NCBI GenBank assembly: GCA_963834715.1
Contig: CAWIDE010000006.1
Location: 372,001 to 436,000 of the forward strand
DNA length: 64,000 nucleotides
Source of the DNA: CAVSUZ01 sp963834715
GTDB taxonomy: Bacteria; Pseudomonadota; Alphaproteobacteria; Acetobacterales; Acetobacteraceae
Direction: 5' to 3'
Shown piece after piece: positions 62,891 to 64,000 of this stretch; position 1 is the first letter of the stretch, and every line of letters begins with the position of its first letter. The notes beneath the pieces are model-generated. The model worked only from the letters and a program-made list of their open reading frames with translations. It had not been told where the DNA came from and did no database searches. The position numbers and the translations under genes were made by a program.

Positions 62891-64000
62891 ATGAAATCAG
62901 TTGGTTGGTTTATCCGTGACGTCTGGAGCCTCTCCCGCCCCTATTTCGTCTCCGAGGAGAAGTGGTCGGCCTGGGTTCTCCTGATCTCGATCATCGTGCT
63001 GAACCTGTCGATGGTCGGCATGAGCGTCGTGCTCAATTTCTGGAACCGGCAGTTCTACAACTCGCTGCAAGGCAAGGACTGGCAGGCTTTTTTGCAGTTG
63101 CTGTTCACCTGGCGCCGCACCCCGGGCGGGGGGATCATGCCCGGCTTCTGCGAGGTGGTAACGGTTTATATTTTTGTGTACGTCTACGCCACCTATCTGA
63201 ACCAATGGCTGCAGATCAGATGGCGACGCTGGCTCACAACCCGCTTCCTCGATGAATGGCTGGCAGACCGCGCATACTACCGCATCAGCCTCACCACAAC
63301 TACCGCGGCGATCGGCACCGACAACCCCGACCAGCGAATTGCGGAGGATCTGCGAGACTTTGTTGCAATGACATTATCGCTGAGCGTCGATTTTCTGTCG
63401 AATTTCGTTACGATCGGCAGTTTCGTGGGGATCCTGTGGGTCCTGTCGGGGACTATTACCGTTTTTGGCCTCACTATCCCCGGTTACATGGTCTTCGTTG
63501 CGCTCGTCTATGCCGTGGCCGGCACCTGGCTCACGCATCTGGTGGGCCGGCCGTTGATCGGGCTGCGCTTCCAGCAGCAGCGCGTGGAGGCCGACTTCCG
63601 CTACGCCCTGGTCCGCCTGCGGGAGAATATGGAAGGCGTCGCACTGTATGGCGGCGAGACGGAGGAGAAGGGCGACCTGATCCACCGGTTCCGCAACGTG
63701 ATCACCAACTGGTGGGGCATCATGGTGCGGACCAAGTACCTGAACGCCATGGTGTCCTGCTATAGCCAGATTGCGATCATCTTTCCCATCGTGGTGGCCG
63801 CGCCGCGGTACTTCAGCGGCCAACTGGAGCTGGGTGGGCTGACCCAGACGGCCGGCGCGTTCGGCCAGGTGCAAAGCTCCCTGTCCTGGTTCGTCAATGC
63901 GTACGGCTCCCTGGCGCAATGGACCGCCATCGTCGAACGACTGACCACGTTCCGTCGCGCGATCATGCTGGCCCGCGCCGCCAGTGGACAGGGCCTGGTC
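62891..64000 (+). CDS. SbmA/BacA-like ABC transporter, N-terminal part (runs off window)
   Basis: ATG 62891 opens a frame that stays open to the window end (370 codons). It begins MKSVGWFIRDVWSLSRPYFV and has membrane spans such as WVLLISIIVLNLSMVGMSVV and VTVYIFVYVYATYLNQWLQI. The block NPDQRIAEDLRDFVAMTLSL is the landmark of the SbmA/BacA/YddA group (ABC_membrane_2), and FRYALVRLRENMEGVALYGG fits too. The ATP-binding domain, if fused as in YddA-type proteins, lies beyond the window. Relatives take up peptides or cobalamin. Confidence 0.88.
   Translation, partial: MKSVGWFIRDVWSLSRPYFVSEEKWSAWVLLISIIVLNLSMVGMSVVLNFWNRQFYNSLQGKDWQAFLQLLFTWRRTPGGGIMPGFCEVVTVYIFVYVYATYLNQWLQIRWRRWLTTRFLDEWLADRAYYRISLTTTTAAIGTDNPDQRIAEDLRDFVAMTLSLSVDFLSNFVTIGSFVGILWVLSGTITVFGLTIPGYMVFVALVYAVAGTWLTHLVGRPLIGLRFQQQRVEADFRYALVRLRENMEGVALYGGETEEKGDLIHRFRNVITNWWGIMVRTKYLNAMVSCYSQIAIIFPIVVAAPRYFSGQLELGGLTQTAGAFGQVQSSLSWFVNAYGSLAQWTAIVERLTTFRRAIMLARAASGQGLV

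Overview
The window looks like high-GC alphaproteobacterial chromosome, most likely an acidophilic or phototrophic member of the Acetobacteraceae. This placement is inferred from gene content: a BamE / CBP3-type cytochrome bc1 chaperone / YceD cluster, a MerR-IhfA pair, the alphaproteobacterial ATPase zeta subunit (DUF1476), and pyruvate:quinone and malate:quinone oxidoreductases beside a cyanide-insensitive type cytochrome bd oxidase. No rRNA or species marker is present.

The window has two parts. From 1 to about 57.3 kb it is a mobile-element graveyard with islands of intact genes. From 57.4 kb, starting at a tRNA-Arg gene, it is compact housekeeping DNA: dienelactone hydrolase, bamE, cbp3, yceD, a GST, a cold-shock protein, tRNA-Pro, merR, ihfA and an SbmA/BacA-like ABC transporter running off the edge.

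Layout of the accessory part. 1-3.6 kb is a tandemly amplified mosaic of IS110, HicB and DUF5681 gene pieces (2 x 324 bp, then 3 x 757 bp). 4.9-6.8 kb is a group II intron. 7.0-10.1 kb holds a decayed ycjX-ycjF pair, a truncated second cydA and a methyltransferase relic. 10.1-15.3 kb is a ytcA-mdtN-mdtO-mdtP type efflux operon with a frameshifted outer-membrane factor. 15.7-18.1 kb is an IS66 relic carrying a decayed IS630. 18.0-28.8 kb is a respiratory cluster: on the minus strand a 5'-truncated poxB, cydA, cydB, a dehydrogenase/oxalate-decarboxylase junction relic, a formate-dehydrogenase-like molybdoenzyme and a truncated gluconate dehydrogenase subunit; on the plus strand a 5'-truncated fumC, a cupin and mqo. 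30.7-35.1 kb is an RND efflux pair. 36.0-40.5 kb is an IS66 relic split by an intact IS1111-type IS110 element. 41.2-42.9 kb is a MauG-like di-haem peroxidase. 44-47.7 kb is an IstA chimera and an IS110 split by an IS4-family element with a clear target duplication. 48.6-53 kb has the zeta subunit, relics of a glycosyltransferase and a xanthine-dehydrogenase-type subunit, and a complete second poxB. 53.9-56.9 kb is a repeated set of small phage-like genes.

Functional theme: the intact accessory genes feed electrons from pyruvate and malate into quinone and on to a bd-type oxidase, with peroxidase and efflux functions alongside. Many genes carry single-base frameshifts, including ones outside the mobile DNA, so either the region is decaying or the assembly has indel errors.

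The most unusual signal is a set of 9-bp iterons beginning TGT: two loci each have three copies facing three inverted copies across a 65-80 bp spacer, and a third type occurs in one orientation within a multi-copy family of small DUF5681/terminase-small-like genes.
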